From: Hypholoma sublateritium FD-334 SS-4
Taxonomy: Eukaryota; Basidiomycota; Agaricomycetes; Agaricales; Strophariaceae
Reading direction: 5' to 3'
Assembly: GCA_000827495.1 (NCBI GenBank)
Contig: KN817693.1
Location: 1-56,511, forward strand
Length of the DNA stretch: 56,511 bases
Numbering within the stretch: position 1 is the first letter of the stretch; every line of letters begins with the position of its first letter. The position numbers and the translations under genes are program-made. Below, piece by piece: positions 32,501 through 45,831 of this stretch. Under the pieces are notes generated by a model, which saw only the letters and a program-made list of their open reading frames with translations, did no database searches and was not told the DNA's origin.

Positions 32501-35500
32501 TTTTCTTGATGCTCCAACGATTGACGAACGAAGTTGAGCCTTCATCTCTGGATATAACAGCCAGTTCCTCGTTTGATGGTTCTCTGCTTTGAAGTCCTCT
32601 GGAGATGCTTGTTTAAATCTGATACAAGTTCAAATTAGAGGTTATATATGTGCGACTGCAAAGAGATAGGCCCACCCAGAGATAAATTGGAGTGAAAGGT
32701 GCTGCATGACAGCTTGTCCGGTCTCTCCTCGATGCGTCTCAAATTTGATCGAGCGTATTGAAAACAAGAAAGCGCGCATGTCGATAGATGGCTTATTTTT
32801 GGTTTGCGATAGTTCGAGTTCTTCATTGTGGGTAAGTGGGAATGCTACGCCTACATTGTTTACGGATACACTGATCATTAAATCGGTAATCCAGGCTGGT
32901 TTTTCAAGCTGTATATCGCTAACATTCGCATCGAAGGTGCGAAGAATACGTTCAGTCTTCTCTTTGAATGCTGCAAGTTCCATGGCTCGTTGTTCTTGAC
33001 GTTCGAACAACTCAGCCTAGAAATTCAATGCCTTAACGAAACGACATCCGCAAAAAGATACGACTTACTTGTAAATTGTCGATGAAATCACCGAATTCAC
33101 CGATTGAACTGGGTTGCATGACCGCGTGAATTTTGGTAACGGTCAATTTAAGGACTTTATCGCTATTTGCGTCAGGCGCAGATCCACTGAAGTTGAAGTC
33201 GATGATAACGAAGGCAGATTTGTGATTTCGATTGAAAGCAGCTCTCTGACGACTACTTATCCGGGGTGCCAGAGATAATGCTAGATCAGACAATCCCAGA
33301 TCCCAAGACCAGCCGTTTACATTGCTAATCTCGCCATTGATATCCTGGCATTCGAGAAAAACCGTTGAAGAAATTTCCTCCAACCCAATGCGAAAGCCAT
33401 GCATTTTGAGATGGCCTTCAAATTGTAGACGAGATTGCTTGCCGAATTCTTTTCGGTCGGTTGTGACGCCGTGGGGGCGGTTTTGCTGTATCAATACTAC
33501 AAGATCATTGAAATCTTGTCCAAATTTTTGTTGCACGGCAAGCAAGGTATCCCAGTGAGAGGGTTTGACCTTGACTTCTATATAATCAAAAAGGACAAGA
33601 GTGTGGACCATGTTTCCATCTGAGTTGCCAGCAAGGGAAAGCGGAGGGAGCATCAGATTGATACGGGAGCCAGTAGGGATATCTTTTGAACTGGCCGCAG
33701 AAGACACGTTGAGGATCATGGAAGCAATTTGTAGTCCGAATGCATATGTTTGTCTACCTGTCAACGAACCCGGAGACTGTGCGTAGGCAACTATTTTGTG
33801 GACCTCCCATGAAAGCCATGTTCCGTGCATCACTTGCAAAGAAATTTCAAAATGGTCAACCTGACCGTTGATCTGGATTTGAATGCTGGAAATTTGACGA
33901 GGTTGCGTGGGTGAGATAGGTTTGATGGGCCCCGTATTGTATTCAGATACCAGACTTTGTAACGCTGCCTCCATTCCTGGGAGGTAATCGGCTCTCCATT
34001 GTCCGACAAAGTGATATAGTCGAAGCGCGCTGCGTGGAACATCCAGCCGCACGCTTTCCAGTCCCAAAACCAGCTTCAGATTTTTCCTGGTTCCAGAGTC
34101 TATACGGAGGACTAAGTTGGCACGACCTCCAGTGAAAGCGAGAGCTGCCAATATATCTGAATCAATTTCTTTTGTTGGATCTATCGGTGACCGGGCTTGC
34201 AAAAATAGCTCTCCAAACAGTAAATTCTGCTGAAGCGATCGTGTATTGTGGATACCCGAAACCAATATGGTGGATGTCCCTTGAGCTCCCTTAATCCCCA
34301 TTACGAGAATAAGATTTTCTGCTGCTGCCTGTATGCGCAAATAGTGGATAGTAACGATGATTTCTAAAAAGTAAAGTTTCGAAGCGTTGAGCTTGTCCGC
34401 CGTCTCCGGGAGGTCTGGTTGCAAGGCAGGATCGTTGGCATCAGGCGATAGCTGCTTTTGAATTCGAAGAACATTTCCGGCAAAATGCATGAGCTGAGGG
34501 GATACCACTAACGAGGCGTCACCCAGCGATACTATCAAAATCATATTGTGGACCAATTTGGAAGATTTCGTGCGCAATGATGTTTGCGAGGCACTGGTCG
34601 AGTTAGCTAGATTCAGTTGAAGGAGGCCGGATGGTTTAGATTGCAAAGCAATACTGAATTCCGTGATAGTGAGTCGACTGGATGATCCTCCACTGGGATC
34701 GAGAATAGTCGCAGTTGTCTTCAAAATCTGAATTGACACCCGATCTATGAGACGCTGGGTAAGTTTCTGGAGTTTGACTACCGATGGGAAGAACGTAGAA
34801 TTCATTGAAGATAAGTGCTCGATGCCGACCGTGTCTGGATCAATTATGGCCAGCCTTGATTCAACGGCAGATATCAATTGGCCCGATGATATAGCGTCAA
34901 ATGAGTTGTCAGGTTGAGGCATGGAAGATTGTATATTCCACAGACAGTTCTGGAGATGATACAGAAATTTGAAAGCGGCGTCTGTTCGAAGCAAATGAGG
35001 AACGCCATTTTGAACGAGATAAGATGGTTGAATAGTCGAAAGCGGGTCAATGATGGAATCATGTTCAGATGCCTTTAATATGTATGCGATTATCCTTCTT
35101 TCCAATGCCTTGTGTTGGATTTTGAGTTCCTGAAACAGTCGTAAGATCGCCGACCCAGCCGACGCCAGAGCAAGGCATGTCGCAACAGTAAACTCTGGAC
35201 CACGATGTCCGATTTCAATAGCCAATTCACCCAACATCGATGACAGGACACATCTAGATGATTGGAGTGAAAAGGAACGAATGGTGAACTCCACGATATT
35301 CGAGCCAGTAGCGTCAGAGGATATGCTGCGCTTGTCAATTGGCATGTTCATTGCTGCCACAGCTTGTTCTAAGGAGATTTTCATAGCCGATGATTTTTGT
35401 CCGGATATCCCTCCAAGTCGAAGCCCGTTTAGATGGCACGTAATTACGCTTACGACGTCTAAATTGGAGGGTGGGGTCGTTGAGTGCATCGATTTACTCA

Positions 35501-38500
35501 TGTTAGAGTGGCCATCATCTGACATTGCAATGTGTTGCATGACTTGAAGCGTCGAATGTGGCAAATCAATATCCAGCACCAAACATGCTTTAGATCTTCT
35601 CATCAAAGCTTTGCTGATTGCCTTGGCCAGTAAGGAGTCAATGTATAACGATGGATTAGGGCCCTAATAAAGTTGAACAAAAAAGAAAGAACAATCGAAG
35701 AAAGCGTAAACTCACAATATTTTGCACATCCTCCTTAAAATAAAGTGCCGCTTGAAGGAGAAGGGGGTTGAAAACCACTCGCATAGATTCCACAAACCTG
35801 ATCCGAAAAGTCGTGACGTCCTCAGTTTTAGGCGCATCCTCTAACAACTTGAACAATGGAGGATCGGTAGCCATTTTATCGAGGATTTCTGAACGTTCAG
35901 GACGTATGAAAGAAGCGCCTTCCTGAAACGTGTAAATGTAAGACATAATTCAGTTCAAGGTGTAAGAACCTACCTTGCTCAAAGTGAATGCTGGACCTTC
36001 CCATGATCTTACACCATCTGCCCAATTGAAGGCGTAATGTTTCAGTATCGGTGAATAAAATGACATGAGGGAGGTGTTCGGGTGGGTATTAGACAGGCCT
36101 CAACAAAAGATTAGCCATGTCCGGGGCATTGAGGATACGACTTTACCATCAAAGTCTGACCACTCATCCCCGCTGGATTCGCCCTCTGTTAAGTCGGCAT
36201 TATCTGACTCGTCTCCGCTTGATAGAGTCACGTCATCTTCAGGTCCTTGCGTTACAGGAGTCGAAGTACGGGTCCTCCTAGACGAATGATTAGGAACAAA
36301 ATAGATGAACTACAAAGACATTTATTTTCTTACGCTAGTCGAGCGTCTCTATCAACCTCTGAAATCCATTCCTCTCCATCAGAGTCCGATAAATTAGCTA
36401 ACTTGGAGAGTTTTGAGGGATATGGCCTCGAGGTTGCAACATCTGCAGCTGACGGTTTGCCATCTCTAGCGATGTTCTGGGTAATAATTGGCAGTTTCGG
36501 CTGAGGAAGATAAACACCGTTTCTGTGAGACATACGATCTACAAATATTGTTAGAATGCTCTAGCTTATTGGACAAGTAACCTACCCGATTGAAGGCTTA
36601 TTTTCGTTCGCTGCCTCAACTGATTGAACATTAGTTTTGCTCGATTTGTTAGTTTATCTTGTTCTTCGATAAAAGCGAGTTGATTGCGGGTTATGAGTCG
36701 ATGTCCCACGGGAGATGAGTAGATGTCTAGATACGCATCTCCATTCACTTCAGCAGCTTCTAGCCAAGAGTTGCGTTCCGTGTCCTTAGTCAGAAGTATG
36801 TTGCCAGATAGATGAGGCACCCTTAGGCTGACAACTTTGTGGTATTGATGAGCTCCAAGATCGTTGCTGTCAAATTTCAGGCCTTGCGATAGTTTGATTA
36901 AGAGTGCTGCATTTCCGGCTTTCCACGTAACTTCAATAGATTTAGTTGTAATCTTATAGAAGGTCACTGACGATTTACAGAGTTCAGTTAATTACCTGGC
37001 AAAGAATATCAGGAGAACAACTAACCATCCAAGTCCACGTTAGGGACGAAATCATCTGCAGGTGCATTTAATAGGTCTACGAAATTCATCCGGAATGAAT
37101 CACCAGCAGCAGCAAGCAGCTGGGCCTCGTTGGCGGATAATGAAGATTTGATACTTCCAACTGCGATCTCCCAGATGCACACATATGTCGCCGTACGCGG
37201 CTGCGGACCAAACAACCGATTGGCAGTGACATCGATGCCTGGACAAGATTTATTGTTCATTCAGGTACAAAAAAAGTGCCACTAACCGTCAATAAAAAGA
37301 ACCTCGGAGGAGCCCCCTTGCGACTGGTCTGAATAAGTTCGTTTGATTGCACCGATTATGGGATCCGTGTTTACAGACATGTCTTTCAACAAGAGAAAAT
37401 TAGACTCTCACTGTTAATTTAGGAAGCAAACGCACCCATGTAGAAGTCGTGCACTCGTAGTTGGACTTGAATTTCAGGCACTGTCAAGACGACATGATAC
37501 ATTTCTTTACCAGATAAACCAGACTTTAGAAATTGGGTATCGGTGCTAGGTCCAATTAGGTTCACAGGTTGTACCACTTGTGCGCTTGCAATATGTAAGG
37601 ACATCTCTACTTCAAGCATGTTCGCCTAATGATTACTTCAGCAACATTATATGAAAGAGAAAACGTTTACTTACCTTTCCCGGTCGATATGTTAGCCTTA
37701 TAGGATCGCCGACTGGCATTTTTTGCTTTCGTTTGTCAAGATATTCAGAAAGTGTTTGAAAGTGTGTAAACGACCCAATATAGTTGTCACGTAGAATCAG
37801 AAAGTAGCGGATTGACCATCCGTACGCATGGTAAATGGGATCTCTTATCTGTAACATAAATCAGACCGAGAGGGTAAGACAATAAAGATTTCACATACGT
37901 CAAAATTTAATTTGAGTGTTTCTATATTTTCGTCGCGCACTTCGGAAAAGTAGACATATGATCCATGGACCTTGAAGATCTTTGCTTTGAAGAGGTTCAC
38001 GGCCCCAGGGGACATATGCATGGCGTGAATATTCCATCGCGGCAGAGAAATATCAAGAATAATGTCGGGCACTGTGACATCAAATCCAATAGTAGTAATT
38101 TCAGATCTGAATTTATTCAAAGGAATGGTGGTGACTATCTTGAGATGTGGCCCTCGGAGAGCAGTCAGAGCTGAGCTGCAGTTCAATAAAGGCACTAGCG
38201 ATCACAAAAAAGGAGTACAGTACCATTTTCTTCTTTAACCAGAGGCTTGTCAACAATGTTCTGATCATTAGTATACAAGTTCAGCTCGAAATGGTGCATC
38301 TCCAGTCGGAAGACATATATCATAGGTATAAATTTTTGATGATCAGTTAGAGGCCCTGACGCCCAGTCCTTGCCTAGATCCGCAAACATATTGATATGAT
38401 CCCGCAGTAGAAAAAGCAACGGTTGACGCAGATACATAGCAATTAGCCATGTGCGTTCAGCATCCCATTTCAGAGGGCTCGGCAATTCACAGCGAATCTA

Positions 38501-40588
38501 AACACAGTCAGACAAAGGCGGAGTGATAGGGAACGATAGAACGAACTCGAGCGGATTCTGAAGTGATGAGGCGGATATCGTTAAGACTCGAGGTGATACC
38601 CATAGTGTCAAGATGGACTTCGAGAGTTGTTTCATATCCCTTTGGACCAATCACCATGGGCAATATATAGTTGATGGAAGAACGATCCCCAACTACTACG
38701 TTGATTGTGGCAGCCTCCCTTTTTCGAGGCCTTTGGGGCAATGCAACGACCCCATCCCATTGCCAATCCTACAGATGGTTGAGGATAGATGCGGCATATC
38801 AGTGGAAAAAAGCTACCTTAGATGCTTCGCGAAAAGGAATATGTAATGAAGTTTCTTCACGAAGCTCGATGAAAATCTGTAGTGCTGTCCATGTCCGTTT
38901 GTCCCCAGGTTTCAGGCGAGAGGTAATTTCAGAGTCGCGATAGGTTGGAGGGAAAAAGGTGCGCTGTAGGTCAGTTCTAGATGATGTGAGGATCCGGTAT
39001 ACATGAGAAGACGATAACATACCTTTGTCGGTCTGACCATGGCCCATACCTCAAGACGCCGCCGTATATAACAATGTCAAGCCCCCATTCCGGATCTGTG
39101 TCGCCATTACCAATGTCATATATTCCATGACCACTATAGTGTGGTCGGATCGAGGAGGGAACATTTCCAACAACATCCACATAATAAGTCAGTTCAAGAA
39201 CAGGTGCCTCCAAGATCCTTTGTTCGATTACATATTCCATAATGGAGAAACCACGGCCAATTGGCGTATCTTCGTCTGTCGTTTTCTTCGATTTGCGGAA
39301 CGGGAAGGCGGAGGGGCTAGTGCGATCTTTGTGCCTCTGGGCGCGGCGGGTGGCAAAGTAATCGATAACTAATTTGTAAAGTCCAACTTGACGCCATAAC
39401 TTCATGAAAGTCCTATAGGATTGAGAGGACACAAATTTTCGCAAGGTTGGTTGTCTAACAAAATATTGTTGGTTGAGTCCCTCCTACAAAAACCGGATCT
39501 CTCACAGTTTGATTCCGCCATGAACAAGTGCTCCTAGGGTCGCCATAGGATCAACATAGTCTTCATTCTCGACAAATCGTATGCGATTGCTTTGGAATTT
39601 GAAGCCATATACTTGTTTGTAAAGGTCGAGTTTTGATCTAGTCTAATGAGGATTGAGTAATCGACATTCAGTTTTTCTTCTAGAATCACAAACCGGAGAT
39701 GTGCTGTAGGTACCCAAGGCACTATGAAATTCGACGACAAGAAGATTTGGAGTAGATGGGTTGCCCAAGATGATTGCTCCTGTCTGTACATTGATTCCTA
39801 AAGGTAACAGATCCTTTGGGTCAAGGGTAGGTAGCTGGCGCCTTAAGTGTTCCACCGTTCTAATTATCACAGCTGGAATATGAATAGCAGACCTAACAAG
39901 GGACGGTGCCTGAAAGGGTGACGGGTTATCTGCTTCAGAGTCAGTCAACGTGGTCTGTACTATTCGTAAGGTTCTACCTTGACGCGAGAATCTGGAAAAG
40001 AATCTACGGTGAGAACTCGAGCGGGAATTGGGACGCGACATCTTCTCCATTTGATCAACGATTCCATCATATGCAGCTGATCTGTTGTATATGAACCATT
40101 CTAAACCTTGAAAGGAGAGTTGGATGCGACAAGACAACAATGCGGAATCCTTCACTATTCAAAGGCGAAATTAATCAGTGAGCGGCACTAGAAACGAAAT
40201 CTTACCATCTTCGCCACGGCTTGAGTTTAGGTCTTCCTCGGACGTGGGGCGCCTCGTCCAGTATCTCCACTGCAACTGTCCTGTGACAACCTTGATAGTT
40301 TGGTTGCTTGAATGGTACCGAACATCCTTCAAAAGTATTCGCCCGGTCAAAAGGGAGAAATGAATGGAACCTAAACGCGTTTATAGTTCACTGCCGAGTC
40401 ATTCCTCTTTGATGGGTATACTTACCAATTTCAACCCAGATACTTGAGCCCTCTTGGTTCCAATATAGGATGCGAATTGCACGCCCAATGACGAAGCCGA
40501 TGAATCTGTTCCAGTAGAAAAAGTAGAGAATCAACGCGACGACAATACATATACATGCTATGAGGAGAAGGCGATTGAATTCAATCAT
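29562..40588 (-). CDS. CSF1: Csf1/BLTP1-type bridge-like lipid transfer protein
   Basis: An 11-kb gene of about 15-20 exons, encoding roughly 3,200 residues. The start MIEFNRLLLIACICIVVALI is a membrane anchor, followed by FYWNRFIGFVIGRAIRILYW and after the first intron SIHFSLLTGRILLKDVRYHS, GQLQWRYW: the chorein-like N terminus of fungal Csf1. Long middle exons (33033-35606, 31019-32545) consist of alternating short strands, as expected of the repeating beta-groove that carries lipids between membranes. The C terminus ends MHPFFMKKAGFNLEDSLPQY, then EYAARPLDEILEVLLKLYSQ. Csf1 is the fungal counterpart of Tweek/BLTP1 and acts at ER contact sites; in yeast it is linked to phosphatidylethanolamine supply. 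Start chosen at the anchor. I saw no frame break, but not every small exon between 36 and 39 kb was joined. Confidence 0.85.
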
Positions 40589-40937
40589 AATATGGTTTTG
40601 TTTCCAGCGGGTTAGGGCTCGGGAAAAGTCTGCTTGGATGCAGTAAGTATTCCTCCTTCCACGAATATTCGCACCTTCTGGGTCGTGGGATGTGGTGGCA
40701 ACAGATGTTTCCTAGCTTGTGAGGGTAAGGACGCTGTAGAGATGATTCATCGACTGGTAGGCTAATCCTTGCCGAGGAATGCCACTCAGTGGGCACTGGT
40801 TTCCAGGTTCAAGTCGCCGGCCCGGTGTCAAGCCGAGTCTGGCCTAAGTGTGCAGTCTTATGTAAGTAAGCTACATTGAACTCCCGCCCTCTGTGGCTAG
40901 TAACTCGTCGCTCGTCGCGTTATCAAATTACGGAGAA
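40589..40937. other. Divergent promoter of CSF1 and the CX9C gene
   Basis: About 350 bp between two starts. No coding frame and no CACGTG here. Confidence 0.5.
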
Positions 40938-41180
40938 ATGACTGTCCAACTAGCAAATCAACCGATGAGGCCCTTAAAAAGACTGGCAACAAACTCCACG
41001 ACAACATGCGCCATCCAAGCAACTATATATGCAAAATGCGTTGTCGCGACATATACCGACGTCACGAAAGACATATGTAAAGATGAATTTCAGCTCTTTA
41101 GAATGTGTTTACGGAACGCAGTGAGTGTATCTGGGAAATCTTCGTCTGTGTCCTCAAGTTCAGTTCTACGTTATAGTTGA
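40938..41180 (+). CDS. NDUFAF8-like twin CX9C mitochondrial protein
   Basis: 80 residues from the ATG at 40938. The core has two helices each with a CX9C pair: CAIQATIYAKC and CKDEFQLFRMC, preceded by a PLKRLA segment. This arrangement and the KD-C-x2-EF spacing match NDUFAF8, a small intermembrane-space/matrix assembly factor of respiratory complex I that works with NDUFAF5. Disulphide-linked twin CX9C proteins are usually imported by the Mia40 route. The Ser-rich end (SVSGKSSSVSSSSVLRYS) may be intron read-through: a GTGAGT stands right after LRNA, and a TTCAG acceptor follows at about 41157-41161, so the true last residues are uncertain. It is convergent with the DUF1746 gene (137 bp between stops). 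Confidence 0.65.
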   Translation: MTVQLANQPMRPLKRLATNSTTTCAIQATIYAKCVVATYTDVTKDICKDEFQLFRMCLRNAVSVSGKSSSVSSSSVLRYS

Positions 41181-41316
41181 AATCACCTCGATAAACTTGC
41201 GATACACAACTCTTTTGTTGGGAATTTTAGACTTCGCCTGCGACTGGGACCAGATCGAGGAGGCACCCGGAGCCTCTATTGCATTTCCATTACTTAATCT
41301 AATAATAATAATTGTA

Positions 41317-42236
41317 TTACAGACCTGATTCACTAGGTCTTGATCCAGTCTCAAACCCACCAGGAACCTCTCCCTCTCTGCTTGCCCTACGCAAGACACC
41401 AGGTGTTTGCCTGGTTCCTACTGATTCTCTCATCTGTCCAGTAGCACGCAGCAAGATATGCATACCAGGAATCCATTGTGCACTATTAGGTATTGGAAGG
41501 ATGGGGTGAGCCTGTGTTGCCCGTGGAGGAGGGGGGGGATGTCGAATGTGGGTCATGATAGAGTTTAAATGAAGGTCAATGACCAGGGGTATATCATGTG
41601 CAGAGGAAAACGGAACACTTTTGGCAAAACTTGAGTGTAGCGACCCTTCCATAGGCGATTGGAACAAGGGGATTGGTAAAGGCTCTCGAAGATATGGAAG
41701 AAGTATGTCGCGCGGGTCTGATTCGTCACTGGTGTAATATATTGTCGTTTCATACGCAATGGTTGTGAGTAAGACCTGAAAACCACAGATGAAGAGATCA
41801 AGGAGGCATAGTTGGATGCGCGATGGTCCATAGGCTATGTAATACGATGGATAGTTCAAGCCAAGCAGCACTGAAAAAAAGGATGCGACTTACACATGCC
41901 AATGAAATCCAAGATGACAATGCGTCCATCAACTACTTCCCTGGTAGAGTGATACCATATGCTCGGCAGGTTGAATAGTAGAACCATGGTATAATAGAAT
42001 CGCAGAGAACGCGTAGGATCGAGCTCCCGAGGTTTTGAGTATTGAAATTGCGAGAGAATTCGACAAAGATATATCCATATTGAAGGCGAAAGGAAGAATG
42101 ATAATGTGTGTAATTGATATAGAAGGACATCTAGCTAGAAAGGGTGTTTCGCATTAGCAGCATTGATCATCGGGTGGAGTTAACGACATACCGAGTAGAC
42201 GATGTGCTGCCGCTGCCCATGGAAACGTTTGTGCAT
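41317..42236 (-). CDS. DUF1746 (Dsc4-like) membrane protein
   Basis: Exon 1 (MHKRFHGQRQHIVYS, from 42236) joins over a GTATGT...CTAG intron to LDVLLYQLHTLSFFLSPSIW, then SLRFYYTMVLLFNLPSIWYH and GRIVILDFIGM. After an intron at about 41833-41893 the frame resumes with SYGPSRIQLCLLDLFICGFQ and VLLTTIAYET. This is the DUF1746 pattern: three or four hydrophobic segments, LDFIG, then PSRxQLxxLD. In fission yeast the DUF1746 protein Dsc4 is a subunit of the Golgi Dsc E3 ligase that activates SREBP. The C-terminal 130 residues are low-complexity, with a run of five prolines. A 23-nt intron would also join the exons but is too short for fungi; the 61-nt alternative gives a better DUF1746 match. Confidence 0.75.
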
Positions 42237-42717
42237 GTCATGTATAATATACAAAGCTATGCAAGAAGAATTGTCGGTGAGATGGAGTGCCAATCGACTA
42301 GCTTCCACCCCGCTGAAGCCTGGAGAAGGATGGCAAGCAATAGCTTCCGAGAGCCCCAAGTCGTAGACCGACTAAAAGTACTTGTTCTTGTTGTGGCTAC
42401 TACACGCTGGCCAAACGTTTGTGTCCCTGCATGCGCCGGTCCGTGCAACCCGCTTCTGAGTAAAGTACTCACTGGCAAACTTTGGGCCAACTCGAGGCTC
42501 CGACCTTCTCTCGATCTTTTTATCTGTGAATAAGTAGTGGGTGGCACTGGGTGCAATGTCCTGGTATACTTAATCGATGTATGTAAAACAGAAATAATGT
42601 TATAAAAAGTCCCGATGGTGTCCCGATGTCCTCCTCCTCAAAATCAAGTCAAAAACAAGGTCTATACTTCTACTGAAATACTCATGCGAAATATTGACCG
42701 TACATGAGGCAAAGCTG
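42237..42717. other. Intergenic between two tandem minus-strand genes
   Basis: About 480 bp. Short open frames exist on both strands without homology. It should hold the DUF1746 promoter and the 3' end of the four-TM gene. Confidence 0.45.
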
Positions 42718-43829
42718 TTACACGAGATCATTTGTTTGTCGAGCTTCTTGATTTGTATGCGACTCCGGGTCATGTTGAACGGTGTCTTCGAGCTCTTCTC
42801 TCCGTCTAAGCCTTTCTTTCTCCTCGCCCGCTATTCCGTCATGAGTCCACAATCCACCGCCGTAACCGTCTTCAATGGGTGGCGGAAGTCCGGTTGAATC
42901 GTTACTGTTATTATCATGGAGTTCGCTATGGGTGTTTTGGGAACGAGACAATGTAGGAGGCTTTATTTCTTCGTATGGATTGAATTCAGAATCCCAAGGA
43001 TCCAGAGGAAGCATGTTCTGGCTCGCTGGATCATGCAGTTGGGAGTAGTAATGCTGATTCCGGGATTTAAGTTGGAATGCTCGTTCCGTATCCAATCTTG
43101 ACGCTCGGGCAGAACCTTTCTCTCGCTGCAGTTGATTTAGATAACGAGTCGAAACAATGACACAATCTACAGAAGTCAGGTCAAAATTGCCATAACGAAA
43201 GGTAGCACTCACACAACTCTGTCAGGAGAACAAACCCCGTAACGACCAGATAGACTGCCTTCGCAAAATTCAAGAGACCAGAACATTGGCCTTGAGTTTG
43301 TGGGTCCTGAATAGCATCTAGGCAAGCCAAGTTTTCAGCATTTGATGTTGCTCGGGTGACTTCATAGGTGAAGTATGCAGCAATGGCAAGGTTTAAGGCG
43401 AAGTTGACATAGAGGATATATGTGTACGTCTGAATGAACAATTGTTTTCGAACAATTGCACCTACTAATCTGTGGGTTGCTTAAATCTTGATTTTATAGG
43501 AGTCTTTAACGTTTGAAAAACGCACCCTAGAATGGACGCTGCAAAAAGAACTGTCGCCGTTATTGCAGCGAGAACAAATGCTATACGTTCTTGGGTCGTC
43601 ATGTACAATGTCGCTAAGAAGTAATTGATATAGAGCATTTAGAGATGTAGGATCTTATGAACCCAGGAGAACTTGGAGGCGTACTTGCCAACTCAAACCA
43701 GAGTAGAACCATGAGTACACCTGCTACCAGGCAACCTAAGCTTGACATTACGATAACTCCAAGGCGCACTGGAAGACAGCAGCAGAATGTAGTGCCACCG
43801 AAGAAGAGGCGCCTATAGCTGAACGGCAT
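42718..43829 (-). CDS. Basidiomycete four-TM protein of unknown function
   Basis: Four exons. MPFSYRRLFFGGTTFCCCLP leads into a first membrane segment (RLGVIVMSSLGCLVAGVLMV). The second exon gives TTQERIAFVLAAITATVLFA. The third gives TYILYVNFALNLAIAAYFTY, a short loop with two Cys (NAENLACLDAI, TQGQCSGLL), and KAVYLVVTGFVLLTELC. The last exon is a hydrophilic cytosolic tail of about 160 residues, rich in Asp, Glu, Arg and His. The layout (four helices, Cys-containing loop between TM3 and TM4, Cys-rich juxtamembrane N terminus that could be palmitoylated) resembles tetraspan or MARVEL-type proteins, but I see no family motif. Function unknown. It is divergent from the DUF6533-type gene. Confidence 0.6.
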
Positions 43830-44346
43830 GACGGCTATGACGGTGGAACCAGGATATGAAAACGAAAAGCAGATGAGGAAGCTGGAAAGAATTCAGGGTC
43901 GGATGTTCGCAGCCAACCTGTAGCACGATATTTTTGGAATGCCGTGGACGCAGTCGAGTGGCAGTGAGAGGCTTGCAAAGCTGATGTCAAAATGGTTCCA
44001 ACTTGAAAAACAGGTGGCGGGCGCCGCCCGGAAACTGTAGCGGTTACTTGATGTAAAATATCTGATTCTGGTATGCGTTACCTCGGATACTTTTGTCTAC
44101 ACATATGTCTTTCAGCGAGGAACTGCCAACTCAAAGTTAGACTGAACAGCCACGAACTCACGACGACCCGCGCAAGTCTTGTCATCTTCCAAAGCTCGAG
44201 GTTCTCGCCGGTCCTTGACTCGATCGGCAGGCCCGGCTGGTCACCGCCTGTACATAATAGTGACACATGCTTGTACCCCCTTCCTTGCAGGATGCCCTCA
44301 ATAAATCATCTGGTGTGTCTCTAGATTCTTCGGTCCCCTATGATTC
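43830..44346. other. Divergent intergenic region
   Basis: About 520 bp between the starts of two membrane-protein genes. No coding homology; no CACGTG. Confidence 0.5.
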
Positions 44347-45831
44347 ATGAGATTTATCCCATCCATCGTACTAGCAGCCGCCCTTGTCGTCTTACTATGG
44401 TATTTAATATCCAGTCATCAGGAGCTGTCATCTGCGTTCTTATCTTCTTGCCAAAGGGAATGGGCCATCACACTCGATACAGAAGTCGAGTTAATTTGGT
44501 CGTTAGTCGATCTCAACTCTCTCCAGTTCTCTCCCCCGCCCGCATACCACTCTAACTTGATGCCTCAGAAAGTCGAACCGTTCTTGGTTGAAATGGATGT
44601 TTCTCTTTTCACGATACTTCATAATCGGCATCCACATGTCAGTCGTTTACCTCTTGAGCATTCATACAGTCCATTTGAAAATATTCGCCTCTTATACAGT
44701 GTCAGTCGAAGCATAGAGGCTGTAATCGTGTCTAATCATGACATAAACGAATCCTTCCTGCGTGTGTGGTATACCGGTCAAGTCATTGTGGCTGCGCTAG
44801 CGGTATCTGCCCTGGAAATTGTACTCATGGCCAGGGGTGAGTCCTTGTCGCCGATTTTTTGAGAGATATCCGTATGTTTATTAGATTTCAGTGTACGCTC
44901 TTTACAACCAACCAAGATGGCTAGCTATTCTTCTTCTCGTGTTTCTAATCGTCGAAATAGCAGTAGCAATTGTTGGCTTATCATTGAATCTACCCGGTCA
45001 CCATTTTACCCCTTCCCTATTGATCTCGTTTTTGCCCCGCTCTTTTGCCTATTTTGGGTGAGTAAAAACCAATCCCCGATATCCACTTCACATTTGATAA
45101 TCCACAATATAGATTGTGTTCGGTTTCAATCCAATGCATAGTCCTTGTCTTAACGATGAGAAAATACGCGAAAAGCTCTTTACAAGCAATTCCTTTGGTT
45201 CAATTGATGGTGCGAGACGGAACCTTGGCTTTCGTCATGTTGGCAAGTCAGTTGTCTTGCAGCTTGATATATGTCCTTTTATGCTCACAACCTTCAGTCT
45301 TCTCACTGACTGTTGTCGTTTATACCCTCTGTAATATTTCTTACGCTGTCACCGGATATGCGTCAGTGTTTGATTCCTCATTTCTTTTGTTTACCGTCGG
45401 AGACTCACAAGTCTTGGTCGATGCAGATGGCTCTTGTCCGCTACCTCGTGCGCTGTGAGAAAATTGCTTTCTGGTAACAACCTGGAAGGAAGCTGAGGAC
45501 TCTTCAACCCCATGCAGACATGTCGACTAATTATCAACATGCAAACCCACTCGACCTCTCTTGAACCGCCGGGCACTTCAACTACTTTGATATTTACAAC
45601 TATATTCACGGATCGGATGGCCTTCGAAAGTCTTAATCCTACAGATACTGAGATAGAGTAAGTGTTTTTTTCTCTTCTTCAGCCATTCTCGCTTAACTTT
45701 ATACTACAATTATCAGGATGAATGCTAGGGCAGCTCATCAATATACAACATCCGGGCCTTCTAGTGGGGATTCATTCCTGGGTCCTGAAAGTAGACACAA
45801 CCCCAATTTATCGTCCAATTGGAACACTTGA
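44347..45831 (+). CDS. Seven-TM DUF6533-type basidiomycete membrane protein
   Basis: The start region contains REWAITLDTEVELIW, the DUF6533 signature (hydrophobic helix, LD-x-EVE-x-IW). An intron then leads to WLKWMFLFSRYFIIGIHM (second helix). Later exons hold WYTGQVIVAALAVSALEIVL with MARVYALYNQPRWLAILLLV, FLIVEIAVAIVGLSLNLPGH, LPRSFAYFGIVSVSIQCIVL with TMRKYAKSSLQA, DGTLAFVMLASQ, and a final SCRLIINMQTHSTSLEPPGT that matches the usual end of the last helix. A last exon (MNARAAHQYTTSGPS) ends at TGA 45829-45831. The family is large in mushrooms and receptor-like in topology, but no ligand or G protein partner is known. Exon borders near 44505-44570 and 44640-44760 are approximate. Confidence 0.65.

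Noticed and set aside
40801..40830. GTTCAAGTC resembling a tRNA B box
   Set aside because: No matching A box or acceptor stem at the required distance; no cloverleaf could be drawn.
41871..41893. A 23-nt intron in the DUF1746 gene
   Set aside because: Shorter than fungal introns can be; a 61-nt intron using the same donor gives the right frame and a better family match.
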